From the NCBI RefSeq assembly GCF_002288925.2, contig NW_022098000.1:19640965-19704964 (forward strand): a DNA stretch of 64,000 nt. The letters are read 5' to 3'. Position 1 is the stretch's first letter, and each line of letters begins with the position of its first letter. Below are positions 1 through 11,310 of this stretch, piece by piece. A model generated the notes under the pieces. That model saw only the letters and a list, made by a program, of their open reading frames with translations, had not been told where the DNA came from and searched no databases. The stretch comes from Delphinapterus leucas (lineage: Eukaryota; Chordata; Mammalia; Artiodactyla; Monodontidae). Position numbers and translations under genes: made by a program.

Positions 1-497
1 TGAACAAAGGACAAAATTGTACCTCTCATTAGGTATCCATGTGTCTCATAACCTCCAAGTCATGCCAACTGACCCATGATTCCTTAGGCCCAGAGATGCC
101 TGAATAAGGGCTGGAAAGAGTAGAAACAGGATATTCGTGATGGGAAATTAGTCAGAGGCAATGGAAGAAGATGCTGAAAATATGGTAGCACCATGGTCTA
201 AACATTTTGCAGGGTTGTTTGGTTTGGTTTGGTTTTCCTCATGCTTAGTACCTCTTTTAGCAAGCCAAATGACAAAGATTTAATCATTCTTTTATGAACA
301 CAGGGCTTCTAAAACTTCAAATAAGGCCCTGCATGGATTTTACCAACTTCAGAAACATTATAAATAAATATAATTTCAAAAATAGATATTTCTCTAATTT
401 TTTTTTTAATATTTCTCCTGCTTTAACCTATCTTGGGGGAAAAGATACTCCAGATCTGAGAGCAGAGTGAAATGTCAGCTAATCAAATACACATAGA
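1..497. other. Unassigned AT-rich non-coding DNA
   Basis: No repeat family or exon is recognised here. There is a short GGTTT-type run near 214-235 and T-rich runs near 398-408. Both strands are interrupted by frequent stop codons. Confidence 0.5.
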
Positions 498-634
498 GGA
501 CTTCCCTGGCGGTCCAGTGGTTAAGACTCCAGCTCCTGCAGGGGGCGCAGGTTAGATCCCTGGTCGGCGAACTAAGATCTCACATGCCACATGGCACGGC
601 CAAAAAATTTTAAAGTAACAACAACAAAAAAACC
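498..634 (+). mobile_element. Old CHR-like tRNA-derived SINE
   Basis: The sequence opens with CTTCCCTGGCGGTCCAGTGG, a tRNA-Glu-like A-box head. A B-box-like GGTTAGATCCCTGG follows, then an ACATGCCACATGGC body and an A-rich tail mixed with AAC units. It is shorter and more diverged than the other SINEs in the window and lacks their long GC-rich 3' body. It probably belongs to the older CHR-1-like layer shared by whales, hippos and ruminants; the subfamily is inferred. Confidence 0.8.
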
Positions 635-2599
635 AAACACACACAGAGAAGCACTTTCAATTTTTCCTCTAGAAGGAAAAAGTCCTCTTTCTTTCTTCCA
701 GATGTATTGAGCACTTTGACTTCTATTTTTTACCTACTACGGTTATATAGACAAAACAAAATAGACAAATATTGAATTAAATTAACATATTTTGGCAGAT
801 AATGACTCAATTTGGGCATTCAGGACTAATCAGTTCAAATTCTGGTTCTATTCTACACATGGCAGGTGACCTCTGTCTGAATGTTCTATGATGGTTTCAT
901 ATTCACATCATAGTCAAAACTGAAGTCATTAAGTACCCCTTCACAAATTATTTATTCTCCTGACTTGGCACTTGGCTACTTCTATAAATGGTACCACCAT
1001 TCTCGCAGTCACCCAAGCTCATAAACTTCAGAATCTTTTTGGACACGTTTTTTTTTTTTTTCCTCTGTGTAGCTGTCACATTTCCTTTATAGACTTTGTT
1101 TATTATCCATCTCTATTTCAAACAAAAGACACGGAGCAACCATAAATCTATTTTGGGGGAAGGGAGGCTAGAAGGAATAAGGAAAAATACATAATGCCAA
1201 GTTTACAGCACTCAAAATATTTTTGAAAAAGTTAATTGATTAATCAAAATTTTCTCCATTTACTTTCATGTAAATATATTTAGGAAAGTAATATTTACAT
1301 GAAAATATTTCCTTTGCCTTTTCATTCCACCCAAGCATTTCAAGTGCCTTGTGGATAGTTCTGTATGAATGCATATATTTGCTGGTAATATCTGGAAACA
1401 CCTGAAATATCTTAATGATAGATACAAAGGCATTTTTGTCCTTGAATTACATAAACAATTGCCTCTTTTAGCCCTCTTAATTTATGTAGTGTAAATTTGA
1501 ACCCTAGATTCTTCCTTTTCTGTAGGCACAGGATCAAATTTTGCATTAATTCCATACTCTCAATTATCCAGTTTCCTCTCATTAACCCTGGTTGGTCATG
1601 GGGCCAGCTCTGTCTTTATCCTTGGACTCATATTCAAAAAGACTGGGTCTGAAAACAGATTATTTAGTTGATTTTTTTTTAATTTATAATCCTCCTGTCA
1701 CAGAAAAAATTAGAGTTATTAAAGAATTTATTGAAATTTTCAAATAATTTAATGATCATGTTATATATTTGGGCGATCTAATTTGGGTGACTTTTTACAC
1801 ATAAACCAAGAAAAGAAATATAAAAATGTCTAACTAAAAAAAGGAAACTAATAGCAGACTGTACCTACAGGAAGCTTTGTAAAGATTGGGAAAAAAAATC
1901 TTTTAACAGGTTGACAAAGCTGACATTTCATATAAGAAAGAAAATGGAAAGTGAAGCTTATTGTATTTTATGATGACTGCACAAAGCTTCAATGACCCCC
2001 AGAAACAACCCTGTATCTGTGAAGAGCTCTTATTTCAGGGGAATTCTACCTAGGGCTTCACTACTGCTTCTCTGGGGGATCTTGCTTAAGTCACTCAGTT
2101 TCTCCACATGTTAATTTTGTTACCCAAATAGAAAAACTGATAAAGCTCTTCCTTAGTTACCTCAGAGGAAGCATTTAAGTCTGAAGTAGATAATTTCTTG
2201 CTGCTAGAGAAAATCTGCCGCAAAGAAGAGGACTTGAAGTGTTGAGTATAAATACGACGTATCACATCTCCTGCAGCATTTGAAACCACCCTATCAATAA
2301 TTTTAAAAAAGCAATGCCATCTACATAATGGGTCAATAGCATTTGAGAAACAGACAAAAAAAAAAAAAAAAGAGAGATGCTTTTTAATTCAATTATGTTG
2401 AAAAGTTGACTCATTTCTTCCTGTCTGTCACAGGACAAAAATGTGAGAGGCTGAGAATTACATGCAAAACTGAGAAGAATTGAATCTGAGATGTCTGATT
2501 TTGATTTGGCTAGCCCATGCTGCTGTACAAAAATAGCCCTGGGCATTAATCTGTCAGGTCCATTATTATGCCTATTTCTGAAATTTATACATTGGTTTA
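635..2599. other. Unassigned AT-rich non-coding DNA
   Basis: I see no recognisable gene or repeat family. Homopolymer runs are present, for example T at 1049-1060 and A at 2356-2372. The short ORFs on the minus strand near 2095-2615 have no recognisable domain. Confidence 0.45.
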
Positions 2600-2750
2600 T
2601 GGTAGCAATAGACATTTATTGAGTGCTGATCACCTGCCAAGCTCCGTGCTGCACACCTTAGTAGTGATGGTCCCAACCCAGTGGGTTTCCAATCTAATAA
2701 GACAGGCAAAGCAATTAAGACACAGACTCAGAGGAAGAAAAATGACTAAT
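2600..2750 (-). repeat. L2 LINE 3' relic, antisense
   Basis: On the + strand it reads ACATTTATTGAGTGCTGATC, then CACCTGCCAAGCTCCGTGCT and a TTTCCAATCTAATAAGACAG stretch. This is the reverse complement of the L2 3' end, which on its own strand carries the features 'account of total amount, then CTCAATAAATGT'. It is strongly diverged. Confidence 0.6.
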
Positions 2751-3794
2751 GCATGCTGAGGAGATGGAACAGCTTTCCTTTCCTTTGCTACACCTTGTGT
2801 AGCCCACTGTGGTGTCTTTGTTCAAGGAAGCTAAAGAAGGATTTTATAGACCAAGAGGGTGTGAGGATGGCTGTCAGCAGCATGCTCAAATCACCTGTTC
2901 ACTTCGTATTTTTTGACATTGATGCGAGGAGTAGATTTTCAGATGTTTTACTGGTCCAATTCAATTCCTTGTGTGAGGTATTTTCTTATCCTTTTTGTCT
3001 CCTCATATCTCGTTTCCCCCCTGCATATATAGCAATATTACCACTTTTCCCCACCATAATTACTCAATGTCTCCCTTTAAAATGCCCTAATAGTCCCCTT
3101 CCCTCATTTTGGGTGATGCAGCATCTTCTTTTTCATCCAAAGCATGTATCAAGGCTCTCCATGCACTTGATAATGAACTTGGTGTGTTGAGCAGGTATGG
3201 TCCTTGATCCCAACTCATATAAAATTTAATGCAAAAGGTACTGAACCATTTTTACAATGTTTGTATAGCCTTAACAATTGTCATTGAACAAATGCCTTCA
3301 TTAAATGTAAAATGCTAATAAAGACTTAAGTAAATTCAAAAAAGCTGAAAATAGGGATATGAAAATTACATATTTTTATAGGGTGGAAGTGATGGTAGTT
3401 AGATCCGATTCTCCTTGGTTGTGAGGACATGCCATATTATTCTGTTTCATTGGTACATGAGCATATAAATTCAGGCCGCTTAGTATTAAAGTTCAGTCTG
3501 AAGACTTTCTTCACTAGCTGTAGGCTATTACTAATATTTTCAAACCAGGTAGACATCACTTTTAGTTCAAAAACAAAGATAACCTTTTTATAAATGCATT
3601 TCAGTAGTTGTTTTTTTTAAAATGATTATAATCATTGGCCTATAGATACAAAGAAGACACTGATATCTCAAAACATATCAATCAGTAGGCAGTGTAGGAA
3701 AACACAGACTCTGATAAGAGAAATTGTACAGTCCATAAAGGTCCAGATTAATGGATGAATTTCCAAGGATTACCAGACACTCACATTCTCTGCA
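2751..3794. other. Unassigned non-coding DNA with one 145-codon ORF
   Basis: A + strand ORF at 2753-3190 has no recognisable motif, splice context or low-degeneracy codon pattern. It is rich in Phe, Leu and Ser as expected for chance ORFs in T-rich DNA. No repeat family is recognised in the rest. Confidence 0.4.
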
Positions 3795-3935
3795 ATATTC
3801 CAAATCTAAAGCACTGCACTGGACACTACTATAGAACTGTAAAGAAAAAGTTCCTGCCTTCAAGGAATTTACAGTCAAATTGGGAAAAAAAAAACCCTAA
3901 ATAAGTGAAAAAATAACCTGAAACCTAAATAAATG
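3795..3935 (-). repeat. L2-like LINE relic, antisense
   Basis: The segment has GCACTGCACTGGACACTACT, then TTCCTGCCTTCAAGGAATTT and ACAGTCAAATTGGG. This order matches the reverse complement of the L2 3' end. The assignment is by eye. Confidence 0.5.
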
Positions 3936-4344
3936 GTAAATCAATGAGACCAACCTATAAGTACAATAATAGTGTATGAAACGTGTGGTTCTGGTGCTCT
4001 CCAAAGAAATTCAAACTTTAGTCTTTCCTGTTTTAAAGTTAATTTTTGACCTCAGATGCATAGAGTAGGATTGGTCTTGAAAAACACTCACTATTGGTCC
4101 ATGCAGCCTGCTCCTATTTAATGGATTGAGAAATTAATATCTGATGGAAAAAAATGAGGGTCTTTTGCAAACCAGTCAAAGAAGGATTTAGGGGCAAGAG
4201 TGATCCAGGACTGATTAAAACATACTTTACTGCATTTCCCCTTAAACTATCTTTGTTCCTGCTGGCTACTACTAGACCATATTACTCCCAAATGTCCATG
4301 GCAATTTCCACAAAGAGCCAAGATGAAGAAACATGAGAGAGGTA

Positions 4345-4393
4345 GAGACAGACAGACAGACAGACACACACACACACACACACACTCACACAG
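4345..4393. repeat. (GACA)n-(CA)n compound microsatellite
   Basis: About five GACA units run directly into about fourteen CA units, with one CT interruption near 4386. Such compound arrays are usually length-polymorphic. Confidence 0.95.
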
Positions 4394-5100
4394 AATTCTG
4401 GGTAACAGGGTGTAGCTAATGACAGCCCTACACTTATATCTGATGCCAGATTTCTCTTATGGTGCCCTTGTCCTTTGATTTTATTCTTCCGGTAAAAGTT
4501 GTCCTTCTTCAACTTAATACTCAGACAGAAAGTGGTGTGGTTTTTAACCTGTAATCATTCACTCAAGGAGAACGCATTCTATTGTGAGAGGTTAGCAACT
4601 CAGGGGCTAATGTAAGATGCACGTTTTGCTGATACTAGTTCAAGGCTGTGATGGCCTCAGGAGGCCTGTCCCACGTGGTTATAATTAACTTTTAATGTAA
4701 GCCTGGAGGGCAAAACACTTAAGAGTTATTTAGTTATCTCCAACAGAATGAATAGGTAAATGCTAACATATGTTTATCAATAGCTGATATACCTGGCTAT
4801 TATTATAAGAAAAGTCTTGCTTTTCCAGCATGTTTGTTCTATTTCTCTCAATCCAGTATTATGGGGAATTGGTTGCCAATCTTTAGAAATGAGGGCATAT
4901 AGTCTTAGAGATTAGATGAAGAACAGCAGGTGTAAATCATGCCTGCTGCCACTCCCATTTCTATGTTCATTTTTGGCTGGTATTGCTAATTTATCACAGA
5001 ATTTTTTTCCCTGACTCTGGACTCTATTTTAGAAGCCTTCTTAATATGGCATTTGGAGTAGAAACGTGCACTTGATGCAACATATTTATGCCAGTATTAG
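4394..5100. other. Unassigned non-coding DNA
   Basis: No gene or repeat family is recognised between the microsatellite and the L2 scrap near 5.1 kb. Confidence 0.4.
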
Positions 5101-5210
5101 ACCATAAATTCACTGAGTACCATAAATTCACCATGGACCTCCCTGACCCATCATGGACCTCTACACTCATCCTATTGAAGGTGCTCAGTAACACTTGTTG
5201 AACAAATAAG
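5101..5210 (+). repeat. Possible L2 3' end
   Basis: The end reads GAAGGTGCTCAGTAACACTT then GTTGAACAAATAA, which resembles the terminal part of an L2 element. The remainder is too diverged to confirm. Confidence 0.4.
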
Positions 5211-5246
5211 ATACAACAGATCTAAAGAATCATTTTGCCTAATCTA

Positions 5247-5266
5247 GATAGATAGATAGATAGATA
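5247..5266. repeat. (GATA)n microsatellite
   Basis: Five perfect GATA units within AT-rich DNA. Confidence 0.9.
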
Positions 5267-5542
5267 CAGATGCATATATATTACAATTCAGGAAACTAAC
5301 CTTCATATATTAAACAATATCCCCAACAAGTCAGAAGTAATTTAGGAATTCAATCCTCTACTCCATTGAAAAGACTTCTTTCTAGGACACCCCTTATCTC
5401 AAAGTAAATGTAAGTGTAAATTTCATAAAATTAAATAAGAACATTTCTACTTCATTTATTGGTGAAACTCAGAATTATCTGAAAACTGACTACTCTATTT
5501 TTATTTTCTACATAATACATCATTAATATGATTAAATTACAT

Positions 5543-5564
5543 ATGTGTGTGTGTGTGTGTGTGT
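5543..5564. repeat. (TG)n microsatellite
   Basis: About eleven uninterrupted TG units. Confidence 0.95.
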
Positions 5565-5749
5565 ATAGGAAACACACATATATTACATAGTGATTAAAAT
5601 CTCTGAACTTTCCAACATCCATGACCAAACAACCTATTAGTAAGTTCTGGGCATCTAACATATGGCCTACCTGAGATATTTAGCCAAATATTATTTCACA
5701 TAAATTGCTAGCATGCATGAAACAATCAATTAAATTTGAGCCCACTTTT

Positions 5750-5940
5750 TTTTTTTCTTTTTCGGTACGTGGGCCTCTCACTGTTGTGGCCTCTCCCGTT
5801 GCGGAGCACAGGCTCCGGACGCGCAGGCTCATGGGCCCAGCTGCTCCGCGGCATGTGGGATCTTCCCGCACCGGGGCATGAACCCGTGTCCCCTGCATCG
5901 GCAAGCGAACTCTCAACCACTGCGCCACCAGGGAAGCCCT
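5750..5940 (-). mobile_element. Young CHR SINE, inverted, nested at the L1 5' flank
   Basis: The poly-T tail is on the left and the head, in reverse complement ACCAGGGAAGCCC, ends at 5940. The GC-rich body (GCTCCGCGGCATGTGGGATC) is typical of the cetacean CHR family. It is flanked by the 12-nt duplication GAGCCCACTTTT at 5738-5749 and 5941-5952. The body lacks the segment between GGCTCA and GGGCCCAG that other copies have (the GCGGCCATGGCTCAC part), a short internal deletion. Confidence 0.95.
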
Positions 5941-5955
5941 GAGCCCACTTTTAAT

Positions 5956-7110
5956 GGGACCTAAAGAAACTTAAAAGCTTTTGTACAGAAAAAGAAACCA
6001 TAAACAAGATGAAAAGACAACCTTCAGAATGGGAGAAAATATTTGCAAATGAAGCAACTGACAAAGGATTAATTTCCAAAACATATAAGCAGCTCATGCA
6101 ACTCAATATCAAAAAAACAAACAACCCAATTCAAAAAAGGACAGAAGACCTAAATAGACATTTCTCCAAAGAAGATATACAGATTGCCAACAAACACATG
6201 AAAGCATGCTCAACATCACTAATCATTAGAGAAATGCACATCAAAACTACAATGAGGTATCACCTCACACCAGTCAGAATGGCCATCATCAAAAAATCTA
6301 TAAGCAATAAATGCTGGAGAGAGTGTGGAGAAAAGGGAACCCTCTTGCACTGTTGGTGGGAATGTAAATTGATACAGCCACTATGGAGAACAGTATGGAG
6401 GTTCCTTAAAAAACTAAAAATAGAACTACCATACGACCTAGCAATCTCAGGCATATACCCTGAGAAAACCATAATTCAAAAAGAGTCATGTACCACAATG
6501 CTCATTGCAGCACAATTTACAATAGCCAGGACATGGAAGCAACCTAAGTGTCCACTGACAGATGAATGGATAAAGAAGATGTGGCACATATATATACAGT
6601 GGAATATTACTCAGCCATAAAAAGAAATGAAATTGAACTATTTGTAGTGAGGTGGATGGACCTAGAGTCTGTCATACAGAGTGAAGTAAGTCAGAAAGAG
6701 AAAAACAAATACCGTATGCTAACACATATATACCGAATCTAAAAAAAAAAATGGTTCTGATGAACCTAGGGGCAGGATAGGAATAAAGATGTAGACGTAG
6801 AGAATGGACTTGAGGATACGGGGAGGGGGAAGGGTAAGCTGGGACGAAGTGAGAGAGTAGCATGGACATATATACACTACCAAATGTAAAACAGATAGCT
6901 AGTGGGAAGCAGCTGCATAGCACAGGGAGATCAGCTTGGTGCTTTGTGACCACCTAGAGGGGTGGGATAGGGAGGGTGGGAGGGAGAGGCAAGAGGAAGG
7001 AGATATGGGGATATATGTATACATATAGCTGATTCACTTTGTTATACAGCAGAAACTAACACAATTTTGTAAAGCAATTATACTCCGATAAAGATGTTAA
7101 AAAAGAAAAA
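5956..7110 (+). mobile_element. 5'-truncated young LINE-1, 3' end
   Basis: It starts inside ORF2 and runs through the 3' UTR to CCGATAAAGATGTT and a short A tail. The same sequence occurs in the near full-length L1 of this window from about 29366. Target-site duplications (AAATTTGAGCCCAC on the left and AAATTGAGCCCAC on the right) flank the nest. The 3' UTR carries the GGGG-rich tract at 6959-6984. Confidence 0.93.
6009..6620 (+). pseudogene. LINE-1 ORF2p C-terminal fragment, frameshifted
   Basis: This is a 203-codon open remnant of the C-terminal third of LINE-1 ORF2p, the reverse transcriptase and endonuclease protein of LINE-1. The Cys-rich zinc-knuckle-like motif is intact in the order C-X3-C-X7-H-X4-C (KCWREC then [10 protein letters not shown]). 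The family-typical end ([13 protein letters not shown]) is lost because an extra TA near 6590-6596 shifts the frame, giving an early stop at 6618. The endonuclease and reverse transcriptase domains are absent through 5' truncation, so this is not a functional gene. The ATG at 6009 is an internal Met codon and not a true start. Confidence 0.9.
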
Positions 7111-7124
7111 TTGAGCCCACTTTT

Positions 7125-7144
7125 TTTTTTTTTTTTTTTTAACA
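7125..7144 (-). mobile_element. Tail-only retrotransposition insertion
   Basis: Sixteen T followed by AACA sit between two perfect copies of GAGCCCACTTTT (7113-7124 and 7145-7156). This has the layout of an inverted retrotransposon that retained only its poly-A tail and about 4 nt of body. Confidence 0.65.
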
Positions 7145-7156
7145 GAGCCCACTTTT

Positions 7157-8694
7157 AAACAATTTCCACTGGATAGTGCCTAGGGGACGTTGAAAAAGAA
7201 AAAAAAGAAAAAATGAGTGGCTGAAATTCCTGTCCAATTCAACTCTGAATATGTACCAAGCCAGTGCCCCATGAATGGGAAGTCTAGATACGTAAGTAAC
7301 AGCGCAAGGACACTGCAACTCTGCTAGGACATTTCAGAGTGACCAACTGCAATAGCGTTGGTCACACTCAATGTCACTTAAGGTCTATGTTTACTCCAAA
7401 AGGGATATATATCTCCCCTTTGCCGGAAGCCAGTTACTTTACTCATGGGCAAGAACTTTTGTTGAAAGGGCACAGACATGAGTTTATTCCTCTGACCCTG
7501 GAAGAGAGAAGAAATTCGAAAGAATAATCAAATTTCCAGCAAAAATGTTAAAATCTGTACAGGAAAAACTATTATGCATGAGTTGTTACATAGTAATTGG
7601 ATAGATGGTTTCCAAGAAATACTGATCTTTTTTTTCCTTTCAATATGGTTAGATCAGGAAATACTAGCCAAGTGGTAACTGATGCAATAATTTACAATCA
7701 CATGTCTCAATCCCAAATGTTCACCTTTCCTTTGAGAGATGTGAAGTCCAGTAGATACACTGGGGGGGGGAAAATGATTGGTTACAAGTAAAACTGACAG
7801 CAAAATACAATAGTGAAAATTATATTTTATAAGTAAGTACACCTAAAAATCATAGGCATAATAATTTGCACCAAAAACAAAAGTGAAAACAAAGTGAAAA
7901 ACAGGCCAGTTGAAATCTCACTGGTGTCTCTAAGATATAATGAAAAGTAATAACATCAGATTCTTATAGCAATTGTGATCTCAGAAGCTAATACAGTTTG
8001 CACAGCCTTGGGAAAAAAAAGACTAGCATTAATGCTATGACCAAGAAAGTATCATTAGCTATTAAACAGGATAGTCAAAGTCACCAAAACATTCCCTATA
8101 TTACCTTGATTACAGCAGCAAAAGGTGAGAGACATAATAGCTGAATTCTGACATCAAATAGTCTCTGCTGTAGACTACTCAAAGCGGGAGGAAACAAAAA
8201 AAAGAGCACATTCAGGTTTTGTTCAACTAGATTCAAGCACATTTGTCTAGGGATTTCTGTGCAACCAGATCTACTTAGCTCAGGGATTCTCCCTTCTAAT
8301 TAGTTAACGTTGCTGCCTAAAGAGACAGTGGCCTGGGTAGGCAGCGTCTCACTCTCCTGATTGTCTATTTGAGTTTGCTTTCAATTGGTACAATCTGAGA
8401 TTCTTTCTCTTCGACTGTTTTCCAAACCCTTAGGAATACCCAAGAGTCACTGGGACCCATCTAGAGTATTTCATGTAATATTTATGAGTTTCCCTACCTT
8501 AGATCTTCACACCCCAAAGGAGAATTCTTCTCCAAATATCGTTACATAAATGGGTGTCTTCCTGATAATATCTCCATTCATTTAACTATTTATTCTTGCA
8601 ACATGAATGTTTTCAGTATGCTCCATAAAGTAGGCACTCCATTAGATGAGGGTAGGGGGTGGGGTAGTTCAAAGTCATTGCCATGATGCAGTGA
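7157..8694. other. Unassigned non-coding DNA
   Basis: I recognise no gene or repeat family. A run of nine G lies near 7762-7770. Confidence 0.4.
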
Positions 8695-8905
8695 AATAAT
8701 AATCATAGCTTTGACTTACTAAGTATTGATACTTACTCTATGCAGATGCTAAATACTTTGTAATCATTATATAGGCAAGATGATCTGCAGTAACGCTTTA
8801 GAGAAGCTACTAGCATCCCAATTTTACAGGTAAGGAAACTGAGACATGGAGAGGTGAATTAATTTGCACATTGTTACATAACTACTAAATGACAGGTCCT
8901 TTATT
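8695..8905 (-). repeat. MIR SINE relic, antisense
   Basis: On the + strand it reads AGCATCCCAATTTTACAGGT then AAGGAAACTGAGACATGGAG and GTTACATAACTACTAAATGA. This is the reverse complement of the MIR core and its conserved tail-proximal region. Confidence 0.85.
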
Positions 8906-9559
8906 TAATCGCTGGCTGTTTTCGTGTTCACACACTATAGGGCTACATTTTGCTGCTTTGCCTAAGACAGGAACCCTGTAAAGCAACTATCACAGATGAC
9001 TCTTCTAAATTACAGGACTTATCATCATTATTCAAGAGGCCTGATGTTCAGCAGGAGATGTAAAATGTGAACAAGTCATAATAATGATAGATATTGATAA
9101 TAATGATAATAATAATAGATATATGAACAAGTCATAATAATATACCACTATATAAAAAAATAAGTACTACAAAATGTAATGAGAAATGAGAGGATGGACT
9201 CTAATGATAAAATTTATTGGGTTTATTATGTGCCAGATACATGTGCGTAACACCTTTCCTGCAATTTGGAAATCCAAAAAGCTCTAAGAGTCATACCTTT
9301 TGCATAATTAATTCAGCAACGAAAACTGCCCTGAAATGATATAAGGCTATTTATACTCTTTATTTCTCCCACTTATTCCACTACAGAAATATGACTGTAT
9401 CTGAATTGAAGATGTCATCCTAGATCCCACTGTAGAGCTGTTAAATATTACACAGCGTATGCACCATACTTTCTTTCTAAAAGGAAAAGTAATCTAAATT
9501 CCAAAACACATCTGGCTTCAAGTTCTTCAGGTGATAAACTTTGGACCTGCAGCATTTCT
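8906..9559. other. Unassigned AT-rich DNA with an ATA-rich duplication
   Basis: TGAACAAGTCATAATAAT occurs twice, at 9068-9085 and 9124-9141, separated by imperfect GATAAT units. This looks like a local slippage duplication. 9195-9290 weakly resembles an antisense MIR or L2. Confidence 0.5.
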
Positions 9560-9919
9560 GACTCAGAGAAGCACATGGATCTGTCAGGGTTCAAATAGGG
9601 AAGCAGAGTCACTATCCATGCAAAGGAATAAGGGAATGATTAATATAATTTGCCCATATGTCATTGCGGGTGTTGCTGGGAAAGAAAGGTGGAGTTAGAA
9701 TTTCAGAAAAAGAGGCACAAGCCTGCCCTTCTAAGACTCTGTGCCCCTTTTGAGAAAGGGGTCACTGAGTGTTTGGTCTATGGGAAGTGCTTGCTTCTGA
9801 GTAGCTCTTCCCTGTGGGTCTGAAGTTGAGTGTCTGATATTGGACCAGGGCTGCAAATGGGAAGAAGAGCTGTTTGCAGAGTGAGGAGAGACAAGCTGCA
9901 AGCCACCAGGTACCTCTTC

Positions 9920-10001
9920 ATCTGTCCAACTGAGAGCAAAGACGTTCTGGGAATAACGACATCTGTCCAACTGAGAGCAAAGACATTCTGGGAATAACGA
10001 C
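9920..10001. repeat. 41-bp tandem duplication
   Basis: Two adjacent 41-bp units (9920-9960 and 9961-10001) begin ATCTGTCCAACTGAGAGC. They differ at one position, G at 9944 versus A at 9985, which is a CpG-type transition. Confidence 0.95.
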
Positions 10002-10663
10002 CTATGCTTTACTTCTGTCTCCCACACCTTGAGCAAGTCCCTCCTTTGGTCAACTCTAACCTAAAATCCTACAGGGAAGGGGATTTAGGAAGCATAATTC
10101 CCAGCTTAGCCAAGTTGGCAATGGAACAACCCAACACAACTTGGCCTAAGACAGGAAACGATGTGGTTGAGGCTAGGGTGATATAAATGAGGTAAGTTAT
10201 ACAAGTGCAGGGTCATATCCTGTCTTTATTTAAATTTTTGATTTTTTTCCTCATGGACGTTTTGCACTAATTTTGATTTTTTAAAACATTGGATTAAAAT
10301 ACGGTTTACCTGGATTCCTGAATTTTTTGTTGCTCCCTTAAATTTCATGCCTCAGGTGAGTGCCTCACTAATTTCACCCTGGTTCTGACCATGCCAGCAG
10401 GTCATAGTTCGTTGGCAAGTGGAATGATCCCAACCTTCATTCCTGTGCCATTAGCACTCCAGCCTGTATTATGATATTATATTTATGCATTACTTTTTGT
10501 CACAGAACATGGAAGTATTAAGAAGTGCCCTAGGGAAGCATCTGCAATTCTGCCCCATTGTGTACTAGCAACCTGATTTCCCCTTGACAGGTCAATAAAT
10601 TCAGTAAAGTAACCTCTTTCTTTGAATACTGAGCTACTACCATGAGGTCAGGTAGGAGTCTTA

Positions 10664-10688
10664 ACTTCTAATTTAATAAATTAGAAGT
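10664..10688. repeat. Near-perfect 25-bp palindrome
   Basis: The 12-nt arms ACTTCTAATTTA and TAAATTAGAAGT are exact reverse complements around a single A at 10676. Confidence 0.9.
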
Positions 10689-10974
10689 CATCTCTTAGAA
10701 TTTAAGACCCCTAAACAATGAGAGCCCAAGGTTATAGGGACAGGAAGTAAAAACTTAACTAGTGGGTAATTAGCTATTAACAGTGAAGGGGTCATTCCCA
10801 TTTCTACTCTTATGTCTTGGAGCCATGATTCCTACCTATGGGAGAAAGAGTACCGCATATTGGTGGCTGATTCAGAGTCCATACTACATTCTGAAAGACA
10901 TTTCCCCTCGTGTCCAAGATGTTGCCATCCAGCTGGTGCCGTAACTAAGCCTTAATAAGAGCTATTCCATTGTT

Positions 10975-11310
10975 TTATAAATCCAGCTCCTTCAAAATGT
11001 TGGGGAACATGTTACCATGGCCAGCAGATTCCATGAGCATGAGTCCATTGCTGTACTTCACTGACTGTAAAATCAGTTCTTGGTCAGAAGCAATGTTGTG
11101 TGGAATTCTATGACAGTGAATGAGTAAATTCTGTCCGTGCATGGATAGTGCTTTTGGCAGAAGCCTTGTGGTCAGGGATGACAAATACAAATCCAGAGAA
11201 AGATCTGTTCCAGTAAGATCAAAGCACCAACCCTCCCTCATGGAAGTAGTTCAAAGTAATCAACCTGCCATCAGGTGGCTGGCTATCCTCTCCCTCTCCC
11301 CCCACCCCCG
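10975..11310 (-). pseudogene. Retroviral integrase-core-like remnant
   Basis: On the minus strand, 10975-11241 is an 88-codon open stretch. It resembles part of the integrase catalytic core of ERV-L-type endogenous retroviruses, including the part around a conserved aspartate in a short Ala-Ser-Asp context. The similarity continues a little further upstream, to about 11310, in DNA. There is no protease, reverse transcriptase or envelope frame around it, and the frame is closed by stops on both sides, so it is a dead fossil. The assignment is from memory of the family and would need a translated search. Confidence 0.5.

Noticed and set aside
2753..3190. 145-codon + strand ORF
   Set aside because: No recognisable domain, no splice or promoter context, and composition typical of chance ORFs in T-rich DNA.
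4345..4393. CRISPR-like short direct repeats
   Set aside because: These are microsatellites without regular spacers, and the genome is mammalian.
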